Shown one piece after another: positions 25,899 to 35,099 of a stretch of DNA of 64,000 nt. Source of the DNA: JBELHR01 sp049606855 (GTDB taxonomy: Bacteria; Bacteroidota; Bacteroidia; Flavobacteriales; Flavobacteriaceae); the NCBI GenBank assembly GCA_049606855.1, contig JBMYVY010000007.1:38642-102641 (forward strand). Reading direction: 5' to 3'. The notes beneath the pieces are model-generated. The model was not told the origin of the DNA. It was given only the letters and a program-made list of their open reading frames with translations, and ran no database searches. Within the stretch, counting starts at the first letter, position 1, and each line of letters opens with the position of its first letter. A program made the translations under genes and the position numbers.

Positions 25899-28226
25899 TT
25901 AGTTTATATTGATGTTGACCTCTGAATTTGGGGTCAAAATAATGTTGAATTTTAGGTATTCCTTACTTCTATCGTATTCAAAATCAATTGATTTTTCATT
26001 CACCAAAATCAAATTTGGCTTCTTTTCATAATTGTGAATAATCAATTCTATAGATTTAGACTCAGCTTCAAAATCTTTTCCGACGATTGATTTTATGGTC
26101 AATAATAATTGAGCATTTTCTTGATTGCTTTCAAATTCTACCAGTTCGTAAAATCCATTTTCATATGCTCGAGGACTGAGACCATCATCATTGTAAATAA
26201 AACTACTGGTCGAATCCTCATTTCCTTTATAAAAATGCAAATCAAAATCCTCTAGGTCATAATCCATGGTGGATTGTAAGCCTGGAGTCATCGCTATAAA
26301 TGCCCCCGATCTAACATAGGTCGGAATATGGCTTTCTTCTAAATTAACGTTGATTTCACTTCCACCCTGTATAAATTGATCTGTATAAAAATCAAACCAA
26401 TCTCCATGAGCAGGAAGTTCAACAGACATTGTTTTTTGGCCAGCTTCTACAACAGGCTTAATATAAAAGCTTTCTCCCCAATAATAACTTGATGAAATTG
26501 AACTTAAGGATTGGTCTTTAGAGTTTTCAAAAAACAACGGGCGCATCAGAGGAGTACCCTTATGGTGATTCTCAAAGGCTAAGGTATAATTGTAAGGCAG
26601 TAAAGCATATCTGAGTTCAATCGCTTGTTTAGCCAAAGCCTTTGCCTTATTCGAACGAAAAACCGGTTCAGATGGAACTTCTTCCTGAGCATGAGGTCTA
26701 AATATTGGGTTGAATACTCCATATTGCAACCATCTGATATATAATTCATCATCTAAGTTTGCTCCTGCAAAACCACCCAAATCAGAATGAAAATAACCCA
26801 TTCCTTGCATTCCCATTTGAAGTGCAATTTCAGTCTGAGGAACCAAACCGCCCCAAGTACGATTAACATCACCTGACCAAGGAATCATACCATAACGTTG
26901 AGCCCCTGAATATCCGGCTCTCATAAGTATAAAAGGCCGCTGATTCGGAAAATCATCTTCATAACCTTCATGTATTATTTTTGCCCATTGATTTCCAAAA
27001 ATATTATGAACTTCATTTGCGTGTTTACCTCCATAATGCATTAATGCCTCTGGATGAACTTCTGGTTCACCAAGATCTCCCCACCATCCAGAAACACCCA
27101 TCTCTGTAAGTTCTTTATATATTTCCCAAAACCAATCTTGTCCCTTGGGAGAAAAGACATCTATTAGTCCGGTATTTCCAAAAAAGAAATCATAGGTAAA
27201 AGGATCTCCTTCAATCGTTGTTCCTAGAACTTCATTTTCTACTGCTTCTTCCCAACGATCAGAAGTGGTTAAAACAAAAGGCTCCGTGATCAACACGGTT
27301 TTGACATCTAGATTATTTAATTCTCTAATCATAGCCTTGGGGTCTGGAAAAGAGTCTCTGTCGAAGGCTAGGTTACCCATATGCCCTTGAACATCCTTTC
27401 CAAACCAGTATAAATCAAGAATGATTGCATCTACAGGAATTCCTTCTTCCCTGAACTTCTCAATAGTCTCTATGGTTTCCTTTTGAGAATGGTAACCGAA
27501 TCTAGAGGAAAAATTTCCTAAGGCCCATCTAGGAATCATGGGTTGCTTACCCGAGAAATCGGTATAAGCATCAATTAAGTCATACCAATCCTCTGCAGCA
27601 AATACTTGATAGCGCATCGCACCATATTCTGCCTCAAAGCTTACCTGATTATTAGCCTTAGAATCTAGATCTATATGAGCTACTGAAGGATTGTCAAAAT
27701 GAATACTATATAATTTAGAAGACATAACAATCGGCATCGTGAAATTCATCAACTCCGAATGCGTCTCATAGCCGTAATGTGCTCGATTATAATTGTACAG
27801 TTTATGACCGCGACGGTTCATCCCTAACACGCGCTCTCCAGTACCGTATAGTGCTTCATCTTGAGAAATATTGAAATCGATTTGCAAGGCATTATCATCA
27901 ATAAACTCATGATTTCTTTCTGTTATTAGCGGCATACCGGCAAAACTAAATGCAATACTTCCATTTGCCTTGTTTAGAACAGCTTCTAGTTTTCCATTTC
28001 TAATGACCAATTCTGTATCACTCTGGACAACACTTAGAGGAGTAAACGGAATAACTCTTGCATGAGAGGGTTCTTGTTCAACACCGGGCTTCTCATAACT
28101 AACCTCAATACCATGAGCACCAATTCCACTAAAACTTATTCCATTGTAGGTGTAAGTTTCATTTTGAGCAACCAAGCTTTGCCCCAAAAACAAAAATCCT
28201 ATTAAAAGAAAAATTCTATTCATCAT
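25899..28226 (-). CDS. GH31 alpha-glucosidase
   Basis: This 775-aa exported enzyme has a signal peptide (cleavage after SLVAQ, near residue 20). It releases glucose from non-reducing ends of malto-oligosaccharides. GH31 marks include 'IILDLYWFGKDVQGHMG' near residue 270, the nucleophile Asp in 'GWWGDLGEPEVHPE' near residue 385 and the acid/base Asp in 'WSGDVNRTWGGL' near residue 452. 'GGFAGANLDDELYIRWLQYG' and the C-terminal beta domains follow. It corresponds in role to SusB-type enzymes of Bacteroides starch systems, which are GH97. Its start overlaps the esterase gene end by 11 bp. Confidence 0.95.
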   Translation of the reverse strand: MMNRIFLLIGFLFLGQSLVAQNETYTYNGISFSGIGAHGIEVSYEKPGVEQEPSHARVIPFTPLSVVQSDTELVIRNGKLEAVLNKANGSIAFSFAGMPLITERNHEFIDDNALQIDFNISQDEALYGTGERVLGMNRRGHKLYNYNRAHYGYETHSELMNFTMPIVMSSKLYSIHFDNPSVAHIDLDSKANNQVSFEAEYGAMRYQVFAAEDWYDLIDAYTDFSGKQPMIPRWALGNFSSRFGYHSQKETIETIEKFREEGIPVDAIILDLYWFGKDVQGHMGNLAFDRDSFPDPKAMIRELNNLDVKTVLITEPFVLTTSDRWEEAVENEVLGTTIEGDPFTYDFFFGNTGLIDVFSPKGQDWFWEIYKELTEMGVSGWWGDLGEPEVHPEALMHYGGKHANEVHNIFGNQWAKIIHEGYEDDFPNQRPFILMRAGYSGAQRYGMIPWSGDVNRTWGGLVPQTEIALQMGMQGMGYFHSDLGGFAGANLDDELYIRWLQYGVFNPIFRPHAQEEVPSEPVFRSNKAKALAKQAIELRYALLPYNYTLAFENHHKGTPLMRPLFFENSKDQSLSSISSSYYWGESFYIKPVVEAGQKTMSVELPAHGDWFDFYTDQFIQGGSEINVNLEESHIPTYVRSGAFIAMTPGLQSTMDYDLEDFDLHFYKGNEDSTSSFIYNDDGLSPRAYENGFYELVEFESNQENAQLLLTIKSIVGKDFEAESKSIELIIHNYEKKPNLILVNEKSIDFEYDRSKEYLKFNIILTPNSEVNININ

Positions 28227-29145
28227 TTAAAATAAATTTTAAAGGTTCATCAAGTCTTAAATTCCATGAATTCTCTGAGTGATCATGCCCCTCAAACCCT
28301 TTGTTAATTGCCTTAATCTTCATTTCTTTAATAATCGTGTCAACCATGGGCTGATATATTAAATATTCAGCATCCAAGGTTTCTGTACCAAAGTCAAAGT
28401 AAATTTTATGTTTTCCATCGACAGGAAAATTAGCTTTGAAATAAGTCAAAAAACTTTCTGGAACTGGATTAGCCTCCTTGAGGTTATGCACTCCTATCCA
28501 GTGTGTTGACAAACATGCTGCTGCAGAAAATACTTCAGGATACTCACAAATAGCATACATTGAAATTAACCCTCCCATGGAGGAGCCCGCAATAAAAGTA
28601 TGTTCCATATCACTTTTTACCGCATACTTGTGATCGATAAAAGGCTTGAGTTCTTCTACGAGAAATTTCAAGTAATCATCTGCATAATGTGGGCCATCGA
28701 TAAATTGTTTATAGTCTGTTTGATTGTTAATTTGATTTAAACCCTGCTGACCAGCTTTTATAGGAAAGTATTCGTTCCAGCGAATATCAGCATGATTCCA
28801 AACAGCTACGACAATTGTAGGTGGAACTTCATTATTTGATAATAATTCACCGAGATGTTCATCGACCTCCCACTCCTGTTTATTCCAAGTGGTTTTTGCA
28901 TCAAATAACATTTGTCCATCGTGCATATACAAAACTTGATAGGATTCTGATGGATGGTAATTTTGTGGTAGCCAAACGTCGACGTTTCGCGCTCTGACAT
29001 ATTTCGAAGGGAAATCAACATAAGAGTCAATCGTTCCCGAACTCAATTCACCCAAATAGGTCAAGGGTTCAGAATAGTGACTTTTCTCTTGGCAAGAAAC
29101 CAAAATAAAGAGAATCACCATCAATAAAGAGTAGGCTCTATTCAT
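28216..29145 (-). CDS. alpha/beta-hydrolase esterase lipoprotein of the glucan locus
   Basis: This 309-aa lipoprotein (Cys in 'LFILVSCQEK', near residue 18) belongs to the putative-esterase (esterase D/Fes-like, PF00756-type) alpha/beta hydrolases. Visible parts are 'RNVDVWLPQNYHPSESYQVL', 'YMHDGQMLFD', the nucleophile elbow GSSMGGLISMYA near residue 189 and a C-terminal 'FEGHDHSENSW' with the likely catalytic His. A role in removing acyl groups from dietary glucan or in carbohydrate-ester cleavage is inferred only from its place in the locus. It is separated from the GH65 gene by a hairpin gap and overlaps GH31 by 11 bp. Confidence 0.85.
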   Translation of the reverse strand: MNRAYSLLMVILFILVSCQEKSHYSEPLTYLGELSSGTIDSYVDFPSKYVRARNVDVWLPQNYHPSESYQVLYMHDGQMLFDAKTTWNKQEWEVDEHLGELLSNNEVPPTIVVAVWNHADIRWNEYFPIKAGQQGLNQINNQTDYKQFIDGPHYADDYLKFLVEELKPFIDHKYAVKSDMEHTFIAGSSMGGLISMYAICEYPEVFSAAACLSTHWIGVHNLKEANPVPESFLTYFKANFPVDGKHKIYFDFGTETLDAEYLIYQPMVDTIIKEMKIKAINKGFEGHDHSENSWNLRLDEPLKFILNDE

Positions 29146-29180
29146 AATTAATAAATTTTAAGTTTGGCTGCTAAGAGATA

Positions 29181-29219
29181 ATTATCTGCCATCTCAAGAT
29201 AAGAGATGGCAGTGATAAT
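29181..29219 (-). other. intercistronic hairpin between GH65 and esterase genes
   Basis: CTGCCATCTC (29186-29195) and GAGATGGCAG (29203-29212) form a perfect 10-bp stem around a 7-nt loop, extended by ATTAT/ATAAT after a 2-nt bulge. No T-run follows on the minus strand. It is more likely an mRNA stabilizing or processing element than a full terminator. Confidence 0.6.
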
Positions 29220-29220
29220 T

Positions 29221-31527
29221 TTAAATAGTAATAGAAGTATTTCCTCCTAAATGATATTCCTGATCACCTATCCAAATATTGATTTCGGCATCAGTTAAGT
29301 TCTTATAAATACAATGATTTTGAGATTTTTCAACTTTTATTGTCGCACCTCTATAGTTCAATTTAAAGCTGTACGATTCCCATTGCTCTGGAATCTGAGG
29401 ATTAAAGCTCAATTTATCGTGGAAATTCCTCATTCCTCCGAAACCTTGAACAATGGACAACCAAGTTCCTGCCATAGAGGTAATGTGCAATCCTTCATGA
29501 ACTTCATGATTATAATCATCCAAATCCAATCTAGAGGTTCTTAGGTATTGTTCGTAGGCCTTTGGCATTCTATCGATAGATGCTGCCAAAATTGAATGTA
29601 CACAAGGAGATAACGATGATTCATGCACCGTGATAGGTTCATAAAAATCAAAATGTTTCTCTATTTCTTCTTTTGTAAATCTATCCTCGAAGAAATAAAG
29701 CCCTTGAAGGGTGTCCGCTTGTTTGATATAACAAGATCTCAAAATCCTATCCCAAGACCAATGTTGATTTATTGGGCGCTCAGAAGTTGGCAATTCATCG
29801 ACAGGAATCAACTCTTTATCTAAAAAGCCATCTTGCTGTAGATAAACTCCATGTTCCTCACTAAAAGGAAAGTACATATTGGCAGCAACATGTAACCATT
29901 CTGCAACTTCCTTGTCCGAGAGGTTTAACTTTTTCACAATTCGATCAAAATCTGAACTGTAATCAGTTTTTAATTTTCTTAAGGTCTCAGCGGTGTATTC
30001 CATACACCACTTCGCTAAATAGTTTGTGTAAAAGTTGTTGTTAATGTTATTTTCATATTCGTTAGGGCCTGTAACTCCAAGGATTACATATTGACCCTTT
30101 GCTTGGGAATAGTTTGATCGCTGTTTCCAAAAACGAGAAATTGCAACCATAACTTCCATCCCATATTCAGGAATATAACTGAAATCCCCTGTATAATTTA
30201 CATAGTTGTAAATTGCATAAATCATGGCTCCATTTCTATGTATCTCCTCGAAGGTAATTTCCCATTCATTATGGCATTCCTCCCCATTCATCGTTACCAT
30301 TGGATACAAGGCGGCTCCATTAGTAAAACCTAATTTCTTCGCATTTTCTATCGCGGGGTCTAATTGCTTATAACGATAAACTAAAAGATTTCTTGCTACT
30401 TCTTTATCCTTAGTACTCATATAAAATGGAATACAATAGGCCTCAGTATCCCAATAAGTGGATCCACCATATTTTTCTCCAGTGAATCCTTTCGGTCCGA
30501 TATTCAATCTGTGATCTTCACCGGAATAAGTTTGATTCAATTGAAAAATATTAAATCTAATCGCTTGTTGAGCTTTTACATCTCCTTCAATTGTAATGTC
30601 AGCGGTTTCCCAAACTTTAGCCCAAGCCTTAATTTGATCATGCTTTAATTGAGCGTATCCAATTTGGCTGGCTTTATCCAAGACATTTTTAGATACAGAA
30701 GTAAGTTCACCTGAATTGTGGTTCATGGACTGAACATAACCTCCAAATTTTAAAATATTTAAACGATCTCCTTGAGCAACTTCAATGGAATAAGCAAGTC
30801 CTACACGCTTTTCAGAAACCTGTTGGGCTCCCTCTAAATCCTGAATCTTAGATCCATTTTTTTCAAAACTAACTTCAAAACCTGTACAAACCTCGAAACC
30901 AGTTTTTAATGTTGTAGATAGAATAGAAGCACCATGCTCATAAAACTTAGATGTACCTACAGACCAAAACAGTTCATCGTAATTTGTGTCTTCGTTTGAA
31001 ATGCCGGCATCCACATAAGGAATCGCTTCAATACTTCCAGAAAAATTTAAGGCCTCAATTTCATAATTGATCGCTCCAACCTCATTCAAAGTAAGAGAAA
31101 GGAAACGTTCAGCAATCACTTTAATCTCATCACCACTTGGCAATTTTGCAGTAAAATGACGCTTAAGCCACCCCTCCTTCATATTTAGCTCTCTACCAAA
31201 GTCAGATAGTTCACAAGTGTTCAAATCTAATACTGTGCCATTGATTACAATATCAATACCTATCCAATTCGGGGCATTTAATACTTTAGCAAAATATTCA
31301 GGATATCCATTTTTCCACCATCCCACTCGGGTTTTGTCTGGATAATAAATTCCTCCAATATAACTTCCTTGAAAAGTATCACCACTGTAAAACTCTTCAA
31401 AATTAGCGCGTTGCCCCATGGCACCGTTTCCGATACTAAAAATACTTTCCGACGCTGTTACGTGATCAGCAGTGAATCCTTCTTCAATAATGGACCAAGC
31501 TGATGGTTTTATATAATTTAAATTCAT
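29221..31527 (-). CDS. GH65 maltose (or related alpha-glucoside) phosphorylase
   Basis: This 768-aa cytosolic enzyme has no signal peptide. GH65 phosphorylases split maltose with phosphate into beta-glucose-1-phosphate and glucose. The family signature 'KYGGSTYWDTEAYCIPFY' and 'MNGEECHNEWEITFEEIHRN' are visible. The catalytic acid Glu is in 'GVTGPNEYENNINNNFYTNY' near residue 486, close to the position known for Lactobacillus maltose phosphorylase. 'LSPCVHSILAA' follows. The next gene (1 bp upstream) is beta-phosphoglucomutase, which uses beta-glucose-1-phosphate, so maltose phosphorylase is the best call. Trehalose or kojibiose phosphorylase cannot be excluded by sequence alone. Confidence 0.9.
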   Translation of the reverse strand: MNLNYIKPSAWSIIEEGFTADHVTASESIFSIGNGAMGQRANFEEFYSGDTFQGSYIGGIYYPDKTRVGWWKNGYPEYFAKVLNAPNWIGIDIVINGTVLDLNTCELSDFGRELNMKEGWLKRHFTAKLPSGDEIKVIAERFLSLTLNEVGAINYEIEALNFSGSIEAIPYVDAGISNEDTNYDELFWSVGTSKFYEHGASILSTTLKTGFEVCTGFEVSFEKNGSKIQDLEGAQQVSEKRVGLAYSIEVAQGDRLNILKFGGYVQSMNHNSGELTSVSKNVLDKASQIGYAQLKHDQIKAWAKVWETADITIEGDVKAQQAIRFNIFQLNQTYSGEDHRLNIGPKGFTGEKYGGSTYWDTEAYCIPFYMSTKDKEVARNLLVYRYKQLDPAIENAKKLGFTNGAALYPMVTMNGEECHNEWEITFEEIHRNGAMIYAIYNYVNYTGDFSYIPEYGMEVMVAISRFWKQRSNYSQAKGQYVILGVTGPNEYENNINNNFYTNYLAKWCMEYTAETLRKLKTDYSSDFDRIVKKLNLSDKEVAEWLHVAANMYFPFSEEHGVYLQQDGFLDKELIPVDELPTSERPINQHWSWDRILRSCYIKQADTLQGLYFFEDRFTKEEIEKHFDFYEPITVHESSLSPCVHSILAASIDRMPKAYEQYLRTSRLDLDDYNHEVHEGLHITSMAGTWLSIVQGFGGMRNFHDKLSFNPQIPEQWESYSFKLNYRGATIKVEKSQNHCIYKNLTDAEINIWIGDQEYHLGGNTSITI

Positions 31528-31528
31528 T

Positions 31529-32185
31529 TTACTTCTTCGTTATTTCTTCAAAAAAAACTGGTGTTAACTCCGATGTAGAGCTCAAGACATAATCCGCATG
31601 AGATAGATGTTCTTTCTCTCCTATACCGATACTCATCATTCCTGCAGTGTTTGCAGCTTCAACTCCAGCAATTGCGTCTTCAATAACAACGCAATGCTCA
31701 GGAGCAACTTTTATTTTATCTGCAGCAATTAAAAAAACTTCCGGATCTGGTTTAGCCTTGCTCACATCGTTTCCATCAACAATTGCGTCAAAGAGGTCTA
31801 ATAAATCCAAAGATTTTAAGATTAATTTTGCGTTTTTAGAAGCTGACCCTAAAGAAAAAGGAATTTCCTTATCCCTCAGGTAAGCCAAAAACTCTGCCAT
31901 GCCAGGCAGTATTTCTTCTTTACCCATTTCAGAAATCAAACTTAGGTAGTGATCATTTTTCTCAACGAGAAATTTCTCCTTATCCGATTCCGTAATATTT
32001 TTATCTGCAAGCTTTAAAATTAATTCTAAAGACTTGACACGACTCACTCCTTTTAATTGTTCGTTGTGCTGCTCTGTAAAATCAAATCCTAATTTTCTAG
32101 CAGTTTCCCTCCATGCTATAAAATGATATTTTGCCGTATCGACAATAACACCATCCAAATCAAAAATTACCCCTAACTTATTCAT
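31529..32185 (-). CDS. pgmB: beta-phosphoglucomutase
   Basis: This 218-aa HAD-superfamily enzyme converts beta-glucose-1-phosphate to glucose-6-phosphate. The catalytic DxD motif is in 'VIFDLDGVIVDTAKYHF' (residues 7-23). 'LKGVSRVKSLELIL' forms the cap-domain specificity loop. The motif II region 'FSLGSASKNAKLIL' near residue 115 and motif III-IV 'VSKAKPDPEVFLIAA' and 'VVIEDAIAGVEAANTAG' follow. It lies between the MFS transporter and GH65 genes with 1-bp gaps, so the three are clearly one operon and one pathway. Confidence 0.95.
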   Translation of the reverse strand: MNKLGVIFDLDGVIVDTAKYHFIAWRETARKLGFDFTEQHNEQLKGVSRVKSLELILKLADKNITESDKEKFLVEKNDHYLSLISEMGKEEILPGMAEFLAYLRDKEIPFSLGSASKNAKLILKSLDLLDLFDAIVDGNDVSKAKPDPEVFLIAADKIKVAPEHCVVIEDAIAGVEAANTAGMMSIGIGEKEHLSHADYVLSSTSELTPVFFEEITKK

Positions 32186-32186
32186 T

Positions 32187-33539
32187 TTATTGTTTATTTG
32201 TCTTAATAAATTGTACCGATATTGCCCCTAACATCATCACAACACCAGCAAAGATTATAATGGACATTCCGTCTCCTTTAAACCATCCTTCGAGAATAAG
32301 TCCTCCGAAAACTCCACTGAAAATTTGTGGAACTACAACGGTTAAATTAAATATTCCCATATACACTCCCATCTTTTTTGCAGGAATGCTTTCAGATAAA
32401 ATTGCATAGGGCATCGCCAAAATACTTGCCCAAGCAATCCCAATCCCAATCATTGAGAATAGTAACATGTATTGATCTGAGAAAAAGTTCATAGAAACAA
32501 AACCTAAACCTCCTAAAAATAGAGAAGCTGCATAAACAATTTTACGACTGGTCATCTTAATTAATTTAGGCATCATTATGGAGAAAATCGCAGCTACAAA
32601 AGAATATACAGCAAAACAAATTCCAACCCAATTCCCTGCTTCATTATAAGCATCAATAATTGACTGATCAGAAGATTCAGCTGGATTAAAGTTTATTGGA
32701 ACGCCAAAATAATGTTGAGAAATTGCAGTTGTTGAATAAACCCATAATACGAATAAAGAGAACCATGATAATAATTGAGTCAACGAAAGCTGCTTCATGG
32801 TAAAGGGCATGTTTTTCAATAAATGCCAAAAATTAGTCTTTTCGTCCTCAGCTGCTTCTACAGCTTCACTTTCATTAAAGGCTTTGAATTCTTCCGGCGG
32901 ATATTCTTTTGTTTTAAATACCGTAACCAGAACACTTAACAAGAGTAAAGCTCCCCCTAAATAAAACGACCAGATAACGGATGGAGCAACTTCACCTGAA
33001 GAGGCTTCATTCGAAACACCAAAAATCGTAAGTAAAAAAGGTAAGGCTGATCCTATTACTGCACCGGTATTAATTAAAAAACTTTGAATGGAATAACCTA
33101 TATTTCTTTGATCTTCAGGAGTCATGTCTGCTACAAGAGCTCTAAAGGGCTGGAAGGTCACATTAAAAGAACCATCCATCAATGCCAACATGATCACTCC
33201 AAAAGCCAAAGCTCCTGCTCCACCTGCTTTCACTATAAAAGGCGCATTGGGCATCAAGAACATGGCACACATCGAAACAACTGCACCGATTAAAATATAA
33301 GGCATCCTCCTACCAAGTCTTGTCCAAGTTTTGTCACTTGCTGCTCCGACGATTGGTTGAACAACTAAGCCCATAATGGGTGCAACTAACCAGAAATAAG
33401 AAAGTGAATGAGGATCTGCACCCAAACTTGTCAAAATTCTACTTGCGTTAGCGTTTTGTAAAGCAAAACCAAACTGCACACCTAAAAAACCAAAGCTCAG
33501 ATTCCAAATCTGCCAAAAGCTTAACTGTTTTTTCTTCAT
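32187..33539 (-). CDS. MFS sugar transporter (maltose/maltodextrin type)
   Basis: This 450-aa protein has about 12 membrane helices and the signature 'SDKTWTRLGRRMPYILIGA' in the loop between helices 2 and 3, as in SLC45/GPH-like sugar carriers. 'NASRILTSLGADPHSLSYFW' lies near the N-terminus and 'AILSESIPAKKMGVYMGIFN' in the C-terminal half. It probably imports maltose or short maltodextrins across the inner membrane for phosphorolysis, by its place beside pgmB and GH65. It stops 1 bp before pgmB. Its 5' leader contains two inverted repeats and lies directly downstream of lacI on the same strand. Confidence 0.88.
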   Translation of the reverse strand: MKKKQLSFWQIWNLSFGFLGVQFGFALQNANASRILTSLGADPHSLSYFWLVAPIMGLVVQPIVGAASDKTWTRLGRRMPYILIGAVVSMCAMFLMPNAPFIVKAGGAGALAFGVIMLALMDGSFNVTFQPFRALVADMTPEDQRNIGYSIQSFLINTGAVIGSALPFLLTIFGVSNEASSGEVAPSVIWSFYLGGALLLLSVLVTVFKTKEYPPEEFKAFNESEAVEAAEDEKTNFWHLLKNMPFTMKQLSLTQLLSWFSLFVLWVYSTTAISQHYFGVPINFNPAESSDQSIIDAYNEAGNWVGICFAVYSFVAAIFSIMMPKLIKMTSRKIVYAASLFLGGLGFVSMNFFSDQYMLLFSMIGIGIAWASILAMPYAILSESIPAKKMGVYMGIFNLTVVVPQIFSGVFGGLILEGWFKGDGMSIIIFAGVVMMLGAISVQFIKTNKQ

Positions 33540-33564
33540 TATTTGAAATAATTAAGATCAACAC

Positions 33565-33584
33565 AATTCGAAATTATTCGAATT
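33565..33584. promoter_or_regulatory. inverted repeat upstream of the MFS operon
   Basis: AATTCGAA (33565-33572) and TTCGAATT (33577-33584) are perfect 8-bp arms around ATTA, 26 bp before the MFS ATG. It could be an operator or a leader hairpin. The arms do not resemble the LacI-type palindromes. Confidence 0.42.
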
Positions 33585-33668
33585 ATCTCAGATTAATAAA
33601 TAAATGTAATACGCGGAAAACAGAACTGTTTAGAGCGTATAAAAGTGTGAAGTGTAACGATTTAATTA

Positions 33669-33689
33669 ACAGATTAAAAAATAATCTGT
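33669..33689. other. hairpin after lacI
   Basis: ACAGATTA and TAATCTGT form an 8-bp perfect stem around AAAAA, 26 bp beyond the lacI stop. No strong T-run follows on the minus strand, so it is a weak terminator or spacer hairpin between lacI and the MFS gene. Confidence 0.4.
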
Positions 33690-33714
33690 GTCAAAGATAA
33701 TACTTTTTTTCATT

Positions 33715-34734
33715 TTACTGAGTGGATTCCCTAAAAACAATATCAGCCTGAATTAACTTTTGCTCAGCAGACATATTATCCCCTCTAGTTTCAATTCTAT
33801 TCAACAACATCGCCCCACTCTCTTTACCCATTAGGAACCCATTTTGAACAACCGAGCTAAGTGAAGGGGTTGAATACTTAGATATAACACCATTGGTATA
33901 ACCTATTAAGGAAATATCCTTTGGAACCTTCAATCCCTTTTTTAGAGCCAATTTCATTGCCACAACTGCATAAACTTCATTAACAGCGAACACCGCGTCA
34001 GGCAATATTTCAGATTCATAAACTTGTGCAATTTGCTCCTCAATTTCCTCCTGTTCATCAACCTCAACAATCAAACTAGGATTTTGCTGGTATTGCTTTA
34101 AGGCCTTAAGAAAGCCTTTTTTTCGGTCATTACCGATCTTTAAATGATCGGGTGTAGTAATCATCGCAATATGCTTCCTCCCCTCTTCTAATAAATGATG
34201 AGTAGCCAAGAACCCTCCTCCTACATCATCACCAACCACCTTGTCACAATGCAATGCCTTGTGCACACGGTCAAAAAGCACTAAAGGAACTTCGTCTTGG
34301 ATTATCTGGTTAATATGCGCCAATTTACCAGAGCGCAAACTCTCCTTTGCGATGGACATCACCACTCCATCAACATTGGCATTCATCAACATTTCTAGAT
34401 TGGCTTTTTCTTTTTCAAAAGACTCATTGGAAAGGCAAATCATCACCTTATAGCCGCGTTTATTCGCCTCTTCCTCAATACCAGAGATTACTTCAGAGAA
34501 AAAATGATGAATCAACTCCGGTACAACAACCCCTATAACTTGGCTTTTTTGATTTCTCAAATTTAAGGCAAAGGAATTGGGTTTGTAATTATACATTTTA
34601 GCGAATGCTTGAATTTTTTCACGAGTTTCTAAGCCTATATCTGGGCTATCTTTAAGGGCCTTTGATACAGTGCTTATCGAGACTCCAAACTCCTTAGCAA
34701 TCGTCTTTAATGTAACTTTAAATTTCATACTCAA
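33715..34734 (-). CDS. LacI-family transcriptional regulator of the glucan locus
   Basis: This 339-aa regulator has an N-terminal helix-turn-helix 'VTLKTIAKEFGVSISTVSKA' (residues 6-25) followed by the hinge 'NYKPNSFALNLRNQKSQVIG'. The periplasmic-binding-like effector domain contains 'GVVVPELIHHFFSEVISGIE' and 'LVLFDRV', and ends in 'GAMLLNRIE'. It probably senses maltose or a related sugar. The nearby palindromes with a CAAACGTTTG core (34800-34811, 35040-35057) fit LacI operators, giving control of susC and likely of its own promoter. The more common Bacteroides alternative, a SusR hybrid regulator, is absent here. Confidence 0.92.
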   Translation of the reverse strand: MSMKFKVTLKTIAKEFGVSISTVSKALKDSPDIGLETREKIQAFAKMYNYKPNSFALNLRNQKSQVIGVVVPELIHHFFSEVISGIEEEANKRGYKVMICLSNESFEKEKANLEMLMNANVDGVVMSIAKESLRSGKLAHINQIIQDEVPLVLFDRVHKALHCDKVVGDDVGGGFLATHHLLEEGRKHIAMITTPDHLKIGNDRKKGFLKALKQYQQNPSLIVEVDEQEEIEEQIAQVYESEILPDAVFAVNEVYAVVAMKLALKKGLKVPKDISLIGYTNGVISKYSTPSLSSVVQNGFLMGKESGAMLLNRIETRGDNMSAEQKLIQADIVFRESTQ

Positions 34735-34799
34735 TAATACCTCAATTTATTGAATTATCAAACCAAATAGCATTTTTAAAAATCTTTAGTCTATGCAAC

Positions 34800-34811
34800 T
34801 CAAACGTTTGA
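34800..34811. promoter_or_regulatory. LacI-type operator O1 (near lacI)
   Basis: TCAAACGTTTGA is a perfect 12-bp palindrome with central CG, 65 bp upstream of the lacI ATG. Its core is identical to O2. It is the expected place for autoregulation of lacI. Confidence 0.72.
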
Positions 34812-35039
34812 AATATGGAAATACAACCAGGGATGACAAAAAACATCAATAATTCAAGTTTTGAGCTAAATTTAAATGCAAAAAAGCAATTTACATCTTG
34901 AAAAACTGACGATAAAAAATACAGAAGCCTATTTTCGTTAATATTTTACTAATAAAATGTAAAAACCCATTGATCAAAAGTCAATATTTCATAGAAAAAA
35001 GGTTCATAAAACACCATGAAATGTTAAAATAGTACAAAA

Positions 35040-35057
35040 AACTCAAACGTTTGAGTT
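35040..35057. promoter_or_regulatory. LacI-type operator O2 (upstream of susC)
   Basis: AACTCAAACGTTTGAGTT is a perfect 18-bp palindrome centred on CG, a typical LacI/GalR operator layout. It lies 148 bp upstream of the susC ATG and shares its inner 12 bp with O1. Confidence 0.78.
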
Positions 35058-35071
35058 AAAAAGTTGTTAAC

Positions 35072-35087
35072 ACTACAACGTTGTAGT
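35072..35087. promoter_or_regulatory. palindrome O3 (upstream of susC)
   Basis: ACTACAACGTTGTAGT is a perfect 16-bp palindrome also centred on CG, 31 bp (about three helical turns) downstream of O2. Its core CAACGTTG differs by one base pair per half from the O1/O2 core, so it may be a weaker site or belong to another LacI-family protein. Confidence 0.6.
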
Positions 35088-35099
35088 AACGTTAAAATC

